Part shown: in pieces, positions 1 to 6,654 of the stretch | Layout of the letters: the number at the start of each line of letters is the position of its first letter | How positions within the stretch are numbered: position 1 is the first letter of the stretch | Assembly (NCBI GenBank): GCA_044375455.1 | Contig: JBILMQ010000104.1 | Coordinates: 1 to 10,671, forward strand | Source: JBEIHX01 sp044375455 | GTDB lineage: Bacteria; Pseudomonadota; Alphaproteobacteria; Caulobacterales; Aquidulcibacteraceae | Length of the DNA: 10,671 bases | Direction: 5' to 3' | The notes under the pieces: model-generated | What the model was told of the DNA's origin: nothing | The model's input: the letters and a program-made list of their open reading frames with translations, nothing else | Databases searched by the model: none | Made by a program: the position numbers and the translations under genes

Positions 1-1
1 C

Positions 2-349
2 GCCTGCGCGCTTGCCGCAGGCGCCCTGCCCGACGGCCGCTTCCGCCGTGGTCTCGACGGGGCTGCCCGTGGCCTGCGGGCCGGCAAGGCGATCGACGAA
101 ACATTCGGCGAAACCGGCGCCTTTTCCACACTCGACCTGGGCCTGATGCGCGCCGGCCAGCGCTCCGGCGCGCTCGCGCTGATGATGGGCTTCATCGCCG
201 ACCGACATGAAAACAACCTGCGCGACGCCATCAAGCGGGCCACCGCCTTGGTCGAGCCCATGGCGATCGGGGCGGTGGCCCTGGTGATCGGGATCGTGGC
301 CGTAGGCCTCGTCACAGCCATGACCAGCATCTACGACGCCGTGTTGTGA
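2..349 (+). CDS. gspF: Type II secretion inner-membrane platform protein GspF, C-terminal part (5' end outside window)
   Basis: The frame is open from the window edge and ends at a TGA, giving the last 115 residues of a T2SSF-domain protein. GspF is the polytopic inner-membrane platform of the type II secretion system; it links the cytoplasmic ATPase to pseudopilus assembly. The fragment shows the family pattern of the second F domain: a 'GLRAGKAIDETF' segment, then 'LDLGLMRAGQRSGAL' (the usual Met-x-x-Gly-Glu-x-Ser-Gly region, with Gln in place of Glu), a helical 'ADRHENNLRDAIKR' stretch, the 'VEPMAIG' signature that opens the last membrane helix, and a terminal 'SIYDAVL'. The stop overlaps the GTG start of the next gene, and the next two genes are also pilin-system genes, which supports T2SS over an unrelated PilC-like protein. 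A type IV pilus PilC cannot be excluded fully because the N-terminal half is missing. Confidence 0.85.
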   Translation, partial: ACALAAGALPDGRFRRGLDGAARGLRAGKAIDETFGETGAFSTLDLGLMRAGQRSGALALMMGFIADRHENNLRDAIKRATALVEPMAIGAVALVIGIVAVGLVTAMTSIYDAVL

Positions 350-1104
350 TCGCCTTGGACGCCGGGATGACGCACCCTCACGCAGCCACGCCAAGCGAGG
401 CGCTGCTGATCACGGCCGGCGTGCTCGCCATCGCGCTGACTGCAGCCATTCTGGTGGATCAGGAAGACCGCGTCGCGGGAACCAGCCGACGGCTGGTGCG
501 GATCGGGCGCACCGCGGCCTATCTCAGTACAGCCCTCGCAGCCTTCGTGATGCTGGCAGCCGCCAGCGGCGATCCCTACCGCGCGGCGCTCGCAGCCGGA
601 TGCCTTGCCCCGCTTGCCGGGCTTGCCGAAACCGATCTGCGATGGCTCCTGCTGCCCAACCGCCTGGTCGTGCTGAGCGGGGCACAGGCCGCCTGGCTGC
701 TGGCGCCGCTCTTCATGGCCACGGGCGCGCCGGCAACCGCGGCCGATCTCCTCGCTGCTGCGGCCGACGTGGCGCACGGGCTCGCGGGACCGGCCCTCGG
801 CGCCGCACTGGGCGCAGGGCTTTTGATCGCCGTGCGCATTGCCGGGGAACGCCTGCGCGGCGCGCCAGGGCTCGGTCTCGGCGATGTCAAACTCGCCGCA
901 GCGCTCGGGCTTGTGCTCGGCCCGCTGGGCGTCGTTCAAGCGATCGGGCTCGGCGCCGCTGCGGTGCTGGTCGGCGCGCTCACGCTTCCAGGCAGCTTTG
1001 CCCGCTCCCGCACAGATCTGGCGCCCGCAGCAGTGTTTCCGCTCGGCGCCGGCCTCGCCGCGAGCGGCGCCGGCCTCGCCCTGTGGACCGCGCTCGCGCC
1101 ATGA
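346..1104 (+). CDS. Prepilin peptidase, A24 aspartic protease family (short form without methylase domain)
   Basis: This inner-membrane aspartic peptidase cleaves the leader of pseudopilins before they join the secretion pseudopilus. Both catalytic aspartates of the A24 family are visible: D97 in 'ETDLRWLLLPN' and D180 in 'GLGLGDVKLAAALG', the GxGDxK signature. The 252-residue protein is rich in Ala/Leu membrane helices. It lacks the N-terminal cysteine-containing methylase half of classical GspO/PilD (about 280-290 residues), so it may cleave without N-methylating, or another protein may methylate. The chosen GTG overlaps the gspF stop (GTGA); an in-frame ATG at 367 is an alternative, and neither has a clear Shine-Dalgarno, as expected for translational coupling. 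Its stop overlaps the next start (ATGA). Its place between gspF and a pseudopilin gene suggests it serves the T2SS rather than a Tad pilus. Confidence 0.85.
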   Translation: MIALDAGMTHPHAATPSEALLITAGVLAIALTAAILVDQEDRVAGTSRRLVRIGRTAAYLSTALAAFVMLAAASGDPYRAALAAGCLAPLAGLAETDLRWLLLPNRLVVLSGAQAAWLLAPLFMATGAPATAADLLAAAADVAHGLAGPALGAALGAGLLIAVRIAGERLRGAPGLGLGDVKLAAALGLVLGPLGVVQAIGLGAAAVLVGALTLPGSFARSRTDLAPAAVFPLGAGLAASGAGLALWTALAP

Positions 1105-1607
1105 GCCCCCCAGCCGCACCCGCTGCTCCTCGGCCATCGCGCCGCACCGGTTTCAGCACCCTTGAAGCCCTGGTGGCGGTCGCCATCGTCGCCCTCAGCC
1201 TCACCCCCCTGATCGCCATCCAGGTGCAGATCGCGCGGACCCACGCGCGCAACGACGCCGCGCGCATCGCAGCCGTCATGCAAAGCAACGCTCTTGCCGC
1301 GATTGCAGATCTCAACCCGGTCGCCGAAGCCTCCGGCGAGCGCGAACTCGCGCCCGGCGCTACAGTGCGCTGGACATCAAAACAAATCTCCACCCCGGTG
1401 CGCGGCGTCGGCTATCCGCTCGGCGATGGCGAGTTTGAGGTCGCCCTGTTCGAGGTGAGCGTCGAGGCCCGCGATCCCGCGCGCGCCACCCCCCTGCAGT
1501 TCTCCGTGGAGAAGGTCGGCTGGCGGCGCGCCGCCGACGGCGGCGCCTCGCCGCTCATTCAGCCGCCCGGCAGACCCGGTCAGGACGACGAGTTCATCAT
1601 CCCCTGA
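1101..1607 (+). CDS. gspI: Type II secretion minor pseudopilin, GspI-like
   Basis: A 168-residue pseudopilin precursor. The N-terminus has a basic leader ending in 'RRTG', followed by 'FSTLEALVAVAIVALSLTPL': the type III (prepilin) signal with cleavage after G17, Phe at +1, Glu at +5 (E22) and a hydrophobic helix. It is therefore a substrate of the peptidase encoded immediately upstream. After the helix comes 'QSNALAAIADL', a Gly-rich turn, 'PGATVRWTSKQ' and a beta-rich segment 'GEFEVALFEVSVEA'. This layout fits the T2SSI domain of GspI, the minor pilin that helps start the pseudopilus tip, though the length exceeds the usual 120-130 residues because of a Pro/Gly-rich tail. The ATG overlaps the preceding stop (ATGA), so translation is probably coupled. 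GspJ or another minor pseudopilin is the main alternative. No further pilin gene follows, so the operon appears to end here. Confidence 0.75.
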   Translation: MSPPAAPAAPRPSRRTGFSTLEALVAVAIVALSLTPLIAIQVQIARTHARNDAARIAAVMQSNALAAIADLNPVAEASGERELAPGATVRWTSKQISTPVRGVGYPLGDGEFEVALFEVSVEARDPARATPLQFSVEKVGWRRAADGGASPLIQPPGRPGQDDEFIIP

Positions 1608-1647
1608 CGCCGTGCGCCAGCGGACGTCGGGCGCGGCTGCGAAGGCC

Positions 1648-1665
1648 CCTGCGCCCTGGCGCAGG
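1648..1665. terminator. GC-rich hairpin in convergent gap, candidate terminator
   Basis: An 8-bp perfect inverted repeat (cctgcgcc / ggcgcagg with 2 bases between; about 7 bp with a 4-base loop in practice) lies 40 bases after the pseudopilin stop, in the 186-base gap before the oppositely oriented methyltransferase gene. Being symmetric, it could serve both strands. There is no T-run on either side, so it is not a textbook intrinsic terminator. The rest of the 1608-1793 gap shows no gene. Confidence 0.35.
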
Positions 1666-1793
1666 CGGGCGAAAGCATGGGCAGGTGGTCAGCTTCCAAG
1701 GTCGCAGTTCCCCGGAACTGCAAAGGCTCGGCTTCAACGCATCAGCGTCCGCCGCATCAGCCCGGACCACCTCAGGTCTCAGCTCCAAGCAAC

Positions 1794-2486
1794 TCATCTG
1801 TCGCGCCAACGCCCATCCGCGAAGTCGAACCGGTCCGGCAACGCGCGCCCCGCCACGCCCCACTGCGCGCCGGGATGGCGCCAGGCGAGATCGCGCCACT
1901 CGAGGCCACAGCGGGTCGCCAGCGCAGCAAGCCAGTCTGGCGCACACGCAACATTCTGCGGGTACGTCCACGCCGTCTCCGGCGGCGCAGTTCCGGGAGC
2001 GCCCGGCACATATGACACCAGAAACAGGCCGCCCGGCGCAAGCGCCTGGGCCGCCGTCTCAAACAGGCGCTCCGTCTGGGCCCGCCCCGAATGCGTGATG
2101 ATCGACTGCGCCATGATGAAGTCGAACAGTCGGCCAAACACCGTGCAGGTAAAACTGTCATCGGTGCAAAAGCTCGGTTGCTTCAGCACGCGGGCGTCAG
2201 CCCCAAGTTCGCGCGCAAAGCCCTCCTCAACCAGCCAATCATGCGGCTCGATCCCAAAATAGCGCCCCTCGCGCAGAAACGGGATCAGCAGGCGACCCAA
2301 ACGCAAAGATCCGCATCCGACATCAAGAATATAATCGGTCTCGCGAAGACCCAATTGAAACAGAAGCGCAATCTGCGACAGGCTCAACAGACCAAAGCGT
2401 TCCGGCGGGCCAACATAGGCGCGGTAGTGATCTGCACCAGCCGAAAGGCCCATGGCCTCGTCCGGGGAAAGCGCGCGCTCACTCAT
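1794..2486 (-). CDS. Class I SAM-dependent methyltransferase (substrate unknown)
   Basis: A 230-residue Rossmann-fold methyltransferase. Motif I, the SAM-binding glycine loop, is 'ILDVGCGSLRLG' (residues 53-64). The acidic residue after strand beta-2 is in 'YFGIEP' (E80), strand beta-4 is 'FDFIMAQSIITH' (121-132), and 'ALAPGGLFLVSYV' (148-160) is the post-motif III region. The segment before motif I, 'YVGPPERFGLLSLSQIALLFQLGL', resembles methyltransferases of unknown substrate often seen near glycan or lipid genes; that link is from memory and weak. The ATG is well supported: GGGAGGT sits 8 bases upstream (2495-2501). It converges on the T2SS operon and is separated from the next minus-strand gene by about 1.5 kb of decayed sequence, so no partner can be inferred. 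The last 20 residues are Arg/Asp-rich and beyond the fold. Confidence 0.85.
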   Translation of the reverse strand: MSERALSPDEAMGLSAGADHYRAYVGPPERFGLLSLSQIALLFQLGLRETDYILDVGCGSLRLGRLLIPFLREGRYFGIEPHDWLVEEGFARELGADARVLKQPSFCTDDSFTCTVFGRLFDFIMAQSIITHSGRAQTERLFETAAQALAPGGLFLVSYVPGAPGTAPPETAWTYPQNVACAPDWLAALATRCGLEWRDLAWRHPGAQWGVAGRALPDRFDFADGRWRDR

Positions 2487-2494
2487 GGCTCTTG

Positions 2495-2501
2495 ACCTCC
2501 C
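2495..2501 (-). promoter_or_regulatory. Shine-Dalgarno of the methyltransferase gene
   Basis: GGGAGGT on the minus strand lies 8 bases before the ATG at 2486. It is a near-perfect anti-16S match and fixes the start of the methyltransferase. Confidence 0.7.
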
Positions 2502-2771
2502 TCACCGGACTTGGCTCCCGCACCGGCCCGCCCGCAGCCCGGCGCCCAAAACCAGCGCACAACCCATACCTGCTCGATGCCCGTGTCATTGCCGACTGTG
2601 ATCGCCCGGCCGCGCCTGAATAGCACGCCGATCACAGACCGTGACCCAGAAGATGCGCTCTGAAATTCACCACGATCCGTAGGTCCCAACCTGTGCGCCT
2701 GCACAGATCATTTGACGAAGAACAAGGGTCGCAACCGTCCGGGCCGTGTAACCCTGCATGGCTTTCAGTTG

Positions 2772-2816
2772 ACCGTTTTCAGGCTTACCGTTTTCAGGCT
2801 TACCGTTTTCAGGCAG
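2772..2816. repeat. Tandem repeat, 3 x 15 bp (accgttttcaggctt)
   Basis: Two perfect copies (2772-2786, 2787-2801) and a third differing at the last two bases (2802-2816, ending cag). On the minus strand the unit reads as in-frame Leu-Lys-Thr-Val-Ser three times at the end of an open frame running down from the tnpB-like remnant. The likely cause is replication slippage. The minus-strand unit can also be read as starting 'gtaagc', which is how ends of IS66-family elements often begin; whether this marks a decayed element end is speculation. Confidence 0.85.
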
Positions 2817-2959
2817 CGGGCAGGGTGCGTGTCGGCGCCGCCAGGCGCGGCGCTGGTGATTCTGGTGTTGTCGCTGCCGGCGCTGATCGCCGCCACAAGG
2901 CTTCGACTGTCAGCGAGCGGCGCCCATGCCTCATCCCCTTCCTGGGGGCGCTCTGCGGC

Positions 2960-3290
2960 GATCGGACGGACCTTTGAACTGTCAAAGCCGTCACCGAGCA
3001 TCGCCGTCCGCGCCGGCATGATGATGACGGCTCCTCCTGTCACGGCCGGCCACGTGAAACGCCAGCTCTCCCGGCGCTTGGTGGCCAGGATCATGCCGCT
3101 CCGGTCCGCGGCCAGCAGTTTCAGGCCGTCCGCGAACCTGCCGCAGAAGACCAACTCGTCCAGGCAGAAAGGCCGACAGAAAGGCCGGCAGAAAGAATCG
3201 CCGGCCAGCGCCCCGGCGACCAGGACGCTCAGTCCCTGGATCCCTGGGCCAAAATCCAAGGAGCCGCGACGCGATCACGACCTTCCGCTC
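2960..3290 (-). pseudogene. Decayed IS66-family tnpB-like (Orf2) remnant, frameshifted
   Basis: Minus-strand translation gives an order of short motifs matching IS66 Orf2/TnpB as I know it: 'KVVIASRLLGF' (family: RVxxATxxxDxRKG), then after a frame change near 3245-3260 'GIQGLSVLVAG' (GxDGLxALV), 'DELVFCGRFADGLKLLAADRSGM' (hLFVFxGRRxDxhKhLxxDxxGh), 'TKRRESWRFTWPA' (KRLExGRFxWP), 'GGAVIIMPARTAML' and 'GDGFDSSKVRP' (xEGhDWxxVRP). The two halves lie in different frames, and an in-frame 12-bp repeat inserts 'FCRPFCRPFC' between conserved blocks. TnpB is an accessory protein needed for IS66 transposition; this copy should be dead. The downstream frame stays open to 2765 but loses resemblance. The assignment rests on pattern memory, not an alignment. 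Confidence 0.6.
3165..3200. repeat. Tandem repeat, 3 x 12 bp (cagaaaggccg-)
   Basis: Units at 3165-3176, 3177-3188 and 3189-3200 (cagaaaggccga, cagaaaggccgg, cagaaagaatcg); the first two differ at one base and the third has drifted. The unit length is a multiple of three and it sits inside the tnpB-like remnant, adding Phe-Cys-Arg-Pro repeats where the family has a short 'DPFSGH'-like turn. Confidence 0.8.
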
Positions 3291-3487
3291 AGAGCAAACA
3301 GTCTGTCGCTCACCAAGAATGTGCAAGGACAGTCCCTGCGCCGTCGCCACACGCCAGGGCTGACCCAGTGCAGTCAGTCTCTAGGCTGAGGCCGTGATGC
3401 AGGCTTTCTGCGCCGATGACCAGCACCGCCGCTTTGGCGCGCCAGTGATCGGCCCGACCCGCCGATAGGGGAGCGAGCCGGCATCCC

Positions 3488-3800
3488 CGACCGCCCAGCG
3501 CACCATGCCGCTGACATCCGTCAGCATGCTTACATGAGCCTTCAGCACCGTGCAGATGATCCTGCCTCCACACCAGTGCACCATCCCTCAAGACCGCAGG
3601 ACACATCGCGTCAGCGGCGGTGACGTGTGGAAGGCGGGATCATCACACCAGCACTCCCAAAGCGGCGCGCCCGCCAGTCCAGGGCCATGGCTCGGGGCGC
3701 ATGCCGCGTCGCCACCCTTGCTTCGGGCGCTTGAGCGCGCTTGCACCCGGCACAGACTTCTCTGTGACATGACAGGCGACCTGGCTCACCGGCAGCCGTT
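3488..3800 (-). pseudogene. Possible decayed IS66-family tnpA-like (Orf1) remnant
   Basis: Weak evidence. In IS66 elements a small helix-turn-helix protein, TnpA, is encoded just upstream of tnpB. On the minus strand upstream of the tnpB-like remnant, one frame gives 'HVTEKSVPGASALKRPKQGW', which loosely recalls 'IVxESxxPGASVxxVARRHG', followed by 'WTGGRAALGVL' where the family has a Trp-Arg-containing stretch. Another frame gives 'MVHWCGGRIICTVLKAHVSML', which recalls the C-terminal 'IEIxxGGxxIxVxxxVDxxxL' segment. The order and orientation fit, but stops and frame changes separate the pieces and each match alone is poor. No intact gene is present here. Confidence 0.3.
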
Positions 3801-3984
3801 CTTTGCAATCGACATGCAGGCGTCGCCCACATGCGACATCTTGAATGGGCGTCATCGCCCCACCTGCGACAGCGCAGGCCGCAGAACTGCTTGCTGAGCT
3901 CTGCGGCCTGCAACCGTCCGCTGCCCTGGCGCCGGTGGGAAGGCGATAAGGGCGGGACCAGGCAAGTCTGGGTGCGCGCAAGGC
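3801..3984. other. Gap without a supported gene
   Basis: Overlapping open frames occur on both strands here because of high GC, but none has a convincing start, ribosome-binding site or family resemblance. I see nothing definite apart from the hairpin just beyond it at 3985-4002. Confidence 0.4.
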
Positions 3985-4002
3985 GCGCTCCTGAGCGAGC
4001 GC
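3985..4002 (-). terminator. Hairpin 6 bases after the receptor stop, candidate terminator
   Basis: On the minus strand, gcgctc - gctcag - gagcgc forms a 6-bp all-matched stem with a 6-base loop, starting 6 bases after the TAG of the TonB-dependent receptor gene. A second GC-only inverted repeat (gcgcgc / gcgcgc around 'ctt') follows directly. Position and stability suit transcription termination of the receptor gene, but there is no T-run, so factor-dependent termination or mere mRNA end stabilisation is possible. Confidence 0.4.
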
Positions 4003-4008
4003 CGGGGC

Positions 4009-6357
4009 CTATTGACCAAAGTGATATTTCAGCGTCGCAAACACCGTACGCGGACGTGCAATGGAGCCAAAGGTCGAGTTCAGCGCCTGAATGTTGATCT
4101 TCTGATAGAAGTATTCCTCGTCCGTCAAATTCCTCACGTTCAGGCCAGCCTCCCAATTCCCCTGTTCAGGCACAAAGCGCAAAGACGCGTTGGTGATCGT
4201 GCGCCCATCCAGAAGGATCTCGGGGTTGTTCTCAATCCCTGACATCTTGTCGCTCTCATAGGCGAAATCGACGCGCGCAAAGACCCGGCCGATCTTGCCA
4301 ACCCGTGGCGAGACCGTGACGCCCACATTGCCGGTCCATTCCGCTACCATCGGCAGTTTCGAGCGCGTGGTGATCGTGAACGCGCCCGACAACAGACGCC
4401 CGCCGCGCACTTCATCAAGCTGGGCGTCAAGATAGCCGATAGCGCCGTCAATCCTCAGCCATTCGGTCGGGCGCGCATCGAACTCGGCCTCGACGCCCTT
4501 GATGGTCGCCTGGGCGAGATTGAGGATCGTCGACTGTTGGGAGATCTGCAGCTCCGGCGGAACGGTCGCATCCACCTGAAGGTCCCGGTAATCAGTATTG
4601 AATGCAGCAAGATTGAGCCTGAGGCGACGGTCGAAGAGAACGTTCTTCAGGCCGATCTCAAAAGAATCGACAAACTCCGGATTGTAGGACGGCAAGTCGC
4701 GCGGAAGCGCCCCGATGAACCGGGCCGCAAAACCGCCATCGCGGAACCCCTTGGAGTAGGTCGCGTAGGCGTAGGTGTCTGGGGTCACTTCATAACCGAG
4801 CGTGATGAGCGGGGTTGTCTTGGATACGCTCTTCACGCCGCGATACGGCCCATCAACGGCGCCCGTCGGCAAAATATTCTTCAAGGTGAAGATCTTTTCA
4901 CTCTCCGTGTAACGCAAGCCGCCCGTTACTGAGAGATCATCAGTCAGTTTGTAGGTCGCCTGCGCATAGATGGCCTGCGACGTGTTGTCGATGGTGCGTG
5001 AGATGTCCTGAGCGAGCGCGCCAGGATTGGTGGTCGCGTTGAACGCGGTGATGATCTGGTTGTAGATGCGCTCAAGCCCGGTCTCATGGAAGTGGTAGAG
5101 GCCCACCACATAGTCCAGCCGATCATTTGCAGTTGTCCCAACCAGCTGGAATTCCTGGGAAAACTGCTCCTGCGAGTATTCCGGATGATTGTTGGCAAAC
5201 AGGACAAAGGGACTGAAATCCACATCATTGTACGTCAGCGCATCAAATGAGCGCTGGGCGGTGATCGACTTCAACTGACCAAACGGCGTTTGCGCGCTTA
5301 CCGTGAGCGCCGCGCCCATCGTCTCAAGCGTATTCTCAGGCGTCACCTTGACGCCGCGCTCATTGGCAAAGACGGCGTTCGTGGCGAAACGGGAGGCCGG
5401 CAGCCAAACCGGCCCGTAACATTTCGGGTTTGTCGCCTGGCCGCTCGTCGTGCGGCAGCCGGCGTCCCCCGTCAAAGCCAGGGAGTTGTTGAAGAATGAG
5501 TTGAACGGCCCGGTTCCAACCGTGCCGACCGGGAACAGCGTATTGATCTTGATCGGCACGACCGGGGCTGGCGCGGTCTTTGTGTCCGCATAATCGAGCG
5601 ACAGATCAACCGATATCCGGTCGGTCAGGTCAATCGCCAGAGCGCCCCGCGCACCCCAGACATTGTCATCGCCCAGCTTCAAAGCCCCATTGTACTGCAG
5701 CGCGTCCACATATCCGTCCTGTTGGCGCTGATAGACGCCAATGCTCGTGCGAACTCTCTCTGAAAGCGGAATGGACATGTTGGCCGAGGCCTGGAAGTAG
5801 CCTTCATCGCCTGCCCCGATCCGAACCGAGCCGCCGAATTCATTCTGCGGCGCCTTCGACACGACATTGATCGCACCGCCGATCGTGTTGCGCCCGAACA
5901 AGGTGTTCTGCGGGCCGCGCAGCACCTCAATGCGGTCGACTTCCACAAGATCGAGCAACGCCCCGATGGAACGCCCGATATACACGCCATCGAAGTAGAC
6001 GCCGACCGCCGGATCGATGTTAATCGTGAAGTCGCGCTGGCCGATGCCGCGAATGAACACCGATGTCGCGCCCGGCAGGCCCGATGTGGGCTGATTGGCC
6101 GTGAAGTGGACATTGGGCGCAATCGCGCCGACAGATTGCAGCGTGGCGACGCCGCGCGCGTCCAGATCGGCGGCCCCAACTGCCGTAACTGCGATTGGCG
6201 TGGTTTGGAGATTCTCTTCCTTCTTGCGCGCGGTGACGATGATCTCTTCAACGCCCTCCTCCGTCGCCTGGGCGCTCGCCCAGGGCGCTCCCGCCGCAAT
6301 CGCCAGACCGAGAGCCCATGTGAGCCCGCCCCACCGCGCCGCTTGCGTCATTTTCAC
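4009..6357 (-). CDS. TonB-dependent outer-membrane receptor
   Basis: A full-length (782-residue) ligand-gated outer-membrane transporter powered by TonB-ExbB-ExbD. In order: a signal peptide with a hydrophobic 'LTWALGLAIAAGAPWASAQA' (cleavage near residue 31), a TonB box 'EEIIVTA' (about 37-43), a plug domain to about residue 170 with the signatures 'VFIRGIGQRDF', 'VYFDGVYIGRS' and 'IEVLRGPQNTLFGRNTIGG', then a beta-barrel whose last strand 'TVFATLKYHF' ends in the expected aromatic, followed by Gly-Gln. It belongs to the broad Fe-siderophore/vitamin-like class that alphaproteobacteria also use for hydrophobic or aromatic nutrients. The start is set at GTG 6357, 8 bases after GGGAGG. GTG 6360 and ATG 6351 are close alternatives, while the farthest upstream GTG (6378) would place the Shine-Dalgarno inside the gene. 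It lies downstream of two acyl-CoA ligases on the same strand, suggesting uptake of a catabolic substrate; the ligand is unknown. Confidence 0.93.
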   Translation of the reverse strand: MKMTQAARWGGLTWALGLAIAAGAPWASAQATEEGVEEIIVTARKKEENLQTTPIAVTAVGAADLDARGVATLQSVGAIAPNVHFTANQPTSGLPGATSVFIRGIGQRDFTINIDPAVGVYFDGVYIGRSIGALLDLVEVDRIEVLRGPQNTLFGRNTIGGAINVVSKAPQNEFGGSVRIGAGDEGYFQASANMSIPLSERVRTSIGVYQRQQDGYVDALQYNGALKLGDDNVWGARGALAIDLTDRISVDLSLDYADTKTAPAPVVPIKINTLFPVGTVGTGPFNSFFNNSLALTGDAGCRTTSGQATNPKCYGPVWLPASRFATNAVFANERGVKVTPENTLETMGAALTVSAQTPFGQLKSITAQRSFDALTYNDVDFSPFVLFANNHPEYSQEQFSQEFQLVGTTANDRLDYVVGLYHFHETGLERIYNQIITAFNATTNPGALAQDISRTIDNTSQAIYAQATYKLTDDLSVTGGLRYTESEKIFTLKNILPTGAVDGPYRGVKSVSKTTPLITLGYEVTPDTYAYATYSKGFRDGGFAARFIGALPRDLPSYNPEFVDSFEIGLKNVLFDRRLRLNLAAFNTDYRDLQVDATVPPELQISQQSTILNLAQATIKGVEAEFDARPTEWLRIDGAIGYLDAQLDEVRGGRLLSGAFTITTRSKLPMVAEWTGNVGVTVSPRVGKIGRVFARVDFAYESDKMSGIENNPEILLDGRTITNASLRFVPEQGNWEAGLNVRNLTDEEYFYQKINIQALNSTFGSIARPRTVFATLKYHFGQ

Positions 6358-6365
6358 CACAAGAT

Positions 6366-6371
6366 CCTCCC
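6366..6371 (-). promoter_or_regulatory. Shine-Dalgarno deciding the receptor start
   Basis: GGGAGG on the minus strand ends 8 bases before GTG 6357 and 5 before GTG 6360. It lies downstream of the longest possible GTG start at 6378, so that longer start is unlikely. Confidence 0.65.
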
Positions 6372-6615
6372 GATTCACGCCACTCGGGCCTTCGCCCGTT
6401 CTTTGGTCTGTTGCATTGGCGACGTCCGCCGCCTCATCGCATCACCCGCCGCCAGCTCAAATTCATCCGCCCGCGGCTGCATCCCCATGCCTGACCTAAG
6501 CGCCCGCCCCGGATGAAGCCGAGCAGGCTTCAAACCAGACGATCACGCTGAGCCGCGCCACGCCCCCCAACACGGGCCCGGCGCCAGCATCACCCTCACT
6601 GCAGGGGCGTCGCCA

Positions 6616-6654
6616 AAGCTTGCCGAAGCGCAAAACACTGTCAAGTTATTTGAC
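6616..6654 (-). promoter_or_regulatory. Possible receptor promoter with overlapping palindromic operator
   Basis: On the minus strand a perfect -35 TTGACA (6639-6644) is followed, after a 17-base spacer, by a poor -10 (AAGCTT, 6616-6621). The -35 is overlapped by a 5-5-5 inverted repeat, GTCAA-gttat-TTGAC (6640-6654), in the only AT-rich stretch of the gap. A repressor bound there would cover the -35, the usual layout for TetR/GntR-type control of catabolic or uptake genes. No regulator gene is in the window. The -10 is weak, so this is tentative. Confidence 0.3.

Larger units (their letters stand above)
2487..2959. other. Gap without a supported gene
   Basis: About 470 bases upstream of the methyltransferase. 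It contains that gene's ribosome-binding site and the 15-bp tandem repeat at 2772-2816. A 73-codon minus-strand frame (2483-2704, GTG start) ends in an ATGA overlap with the methyltransferase start, but its codon use is mixed and no family is recognised, so it is not called as a gene. If an IS66-type element once lay here, its large transposase gene (tnpC) would be expected on this side of tnpB; I see no trace of it. Confidence 0.5.

Noticed and set aside
331..1137. Long minus-strand frame of 268 codons opposite the prepilin peptidase gene
   Set aside because: It is a shadow frame in GC-rich DNA: Arg/Gly/Gln-rich, no family resemblance, and it lies wholly opposite a peptidase with both catalytic motifs.
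1612..2262. Plus-strand frame after gspI, considered as a gspJ-type continuation
   Set aside because: It has no prepilin signal (no Gly-Phe-x-x-x-Glu plus hydrophobic helix), and most of it is antisense to the methyltransferase.
2772..2816. Short repeats considered as a CRISPR array
   Set aside because: The units are directly adjacent with no spacers, only 15 bp long, and no cas genes are in the window.
3611..4156. Minus-strand frame of 181 codons running into the receptor 3' end
   Set aside because: It overlaps the end of the receptor gene in another frame and has no recognisable domain or ribosome-binding site; its Cys/Arg-rich composition is typical of a shadow frame.
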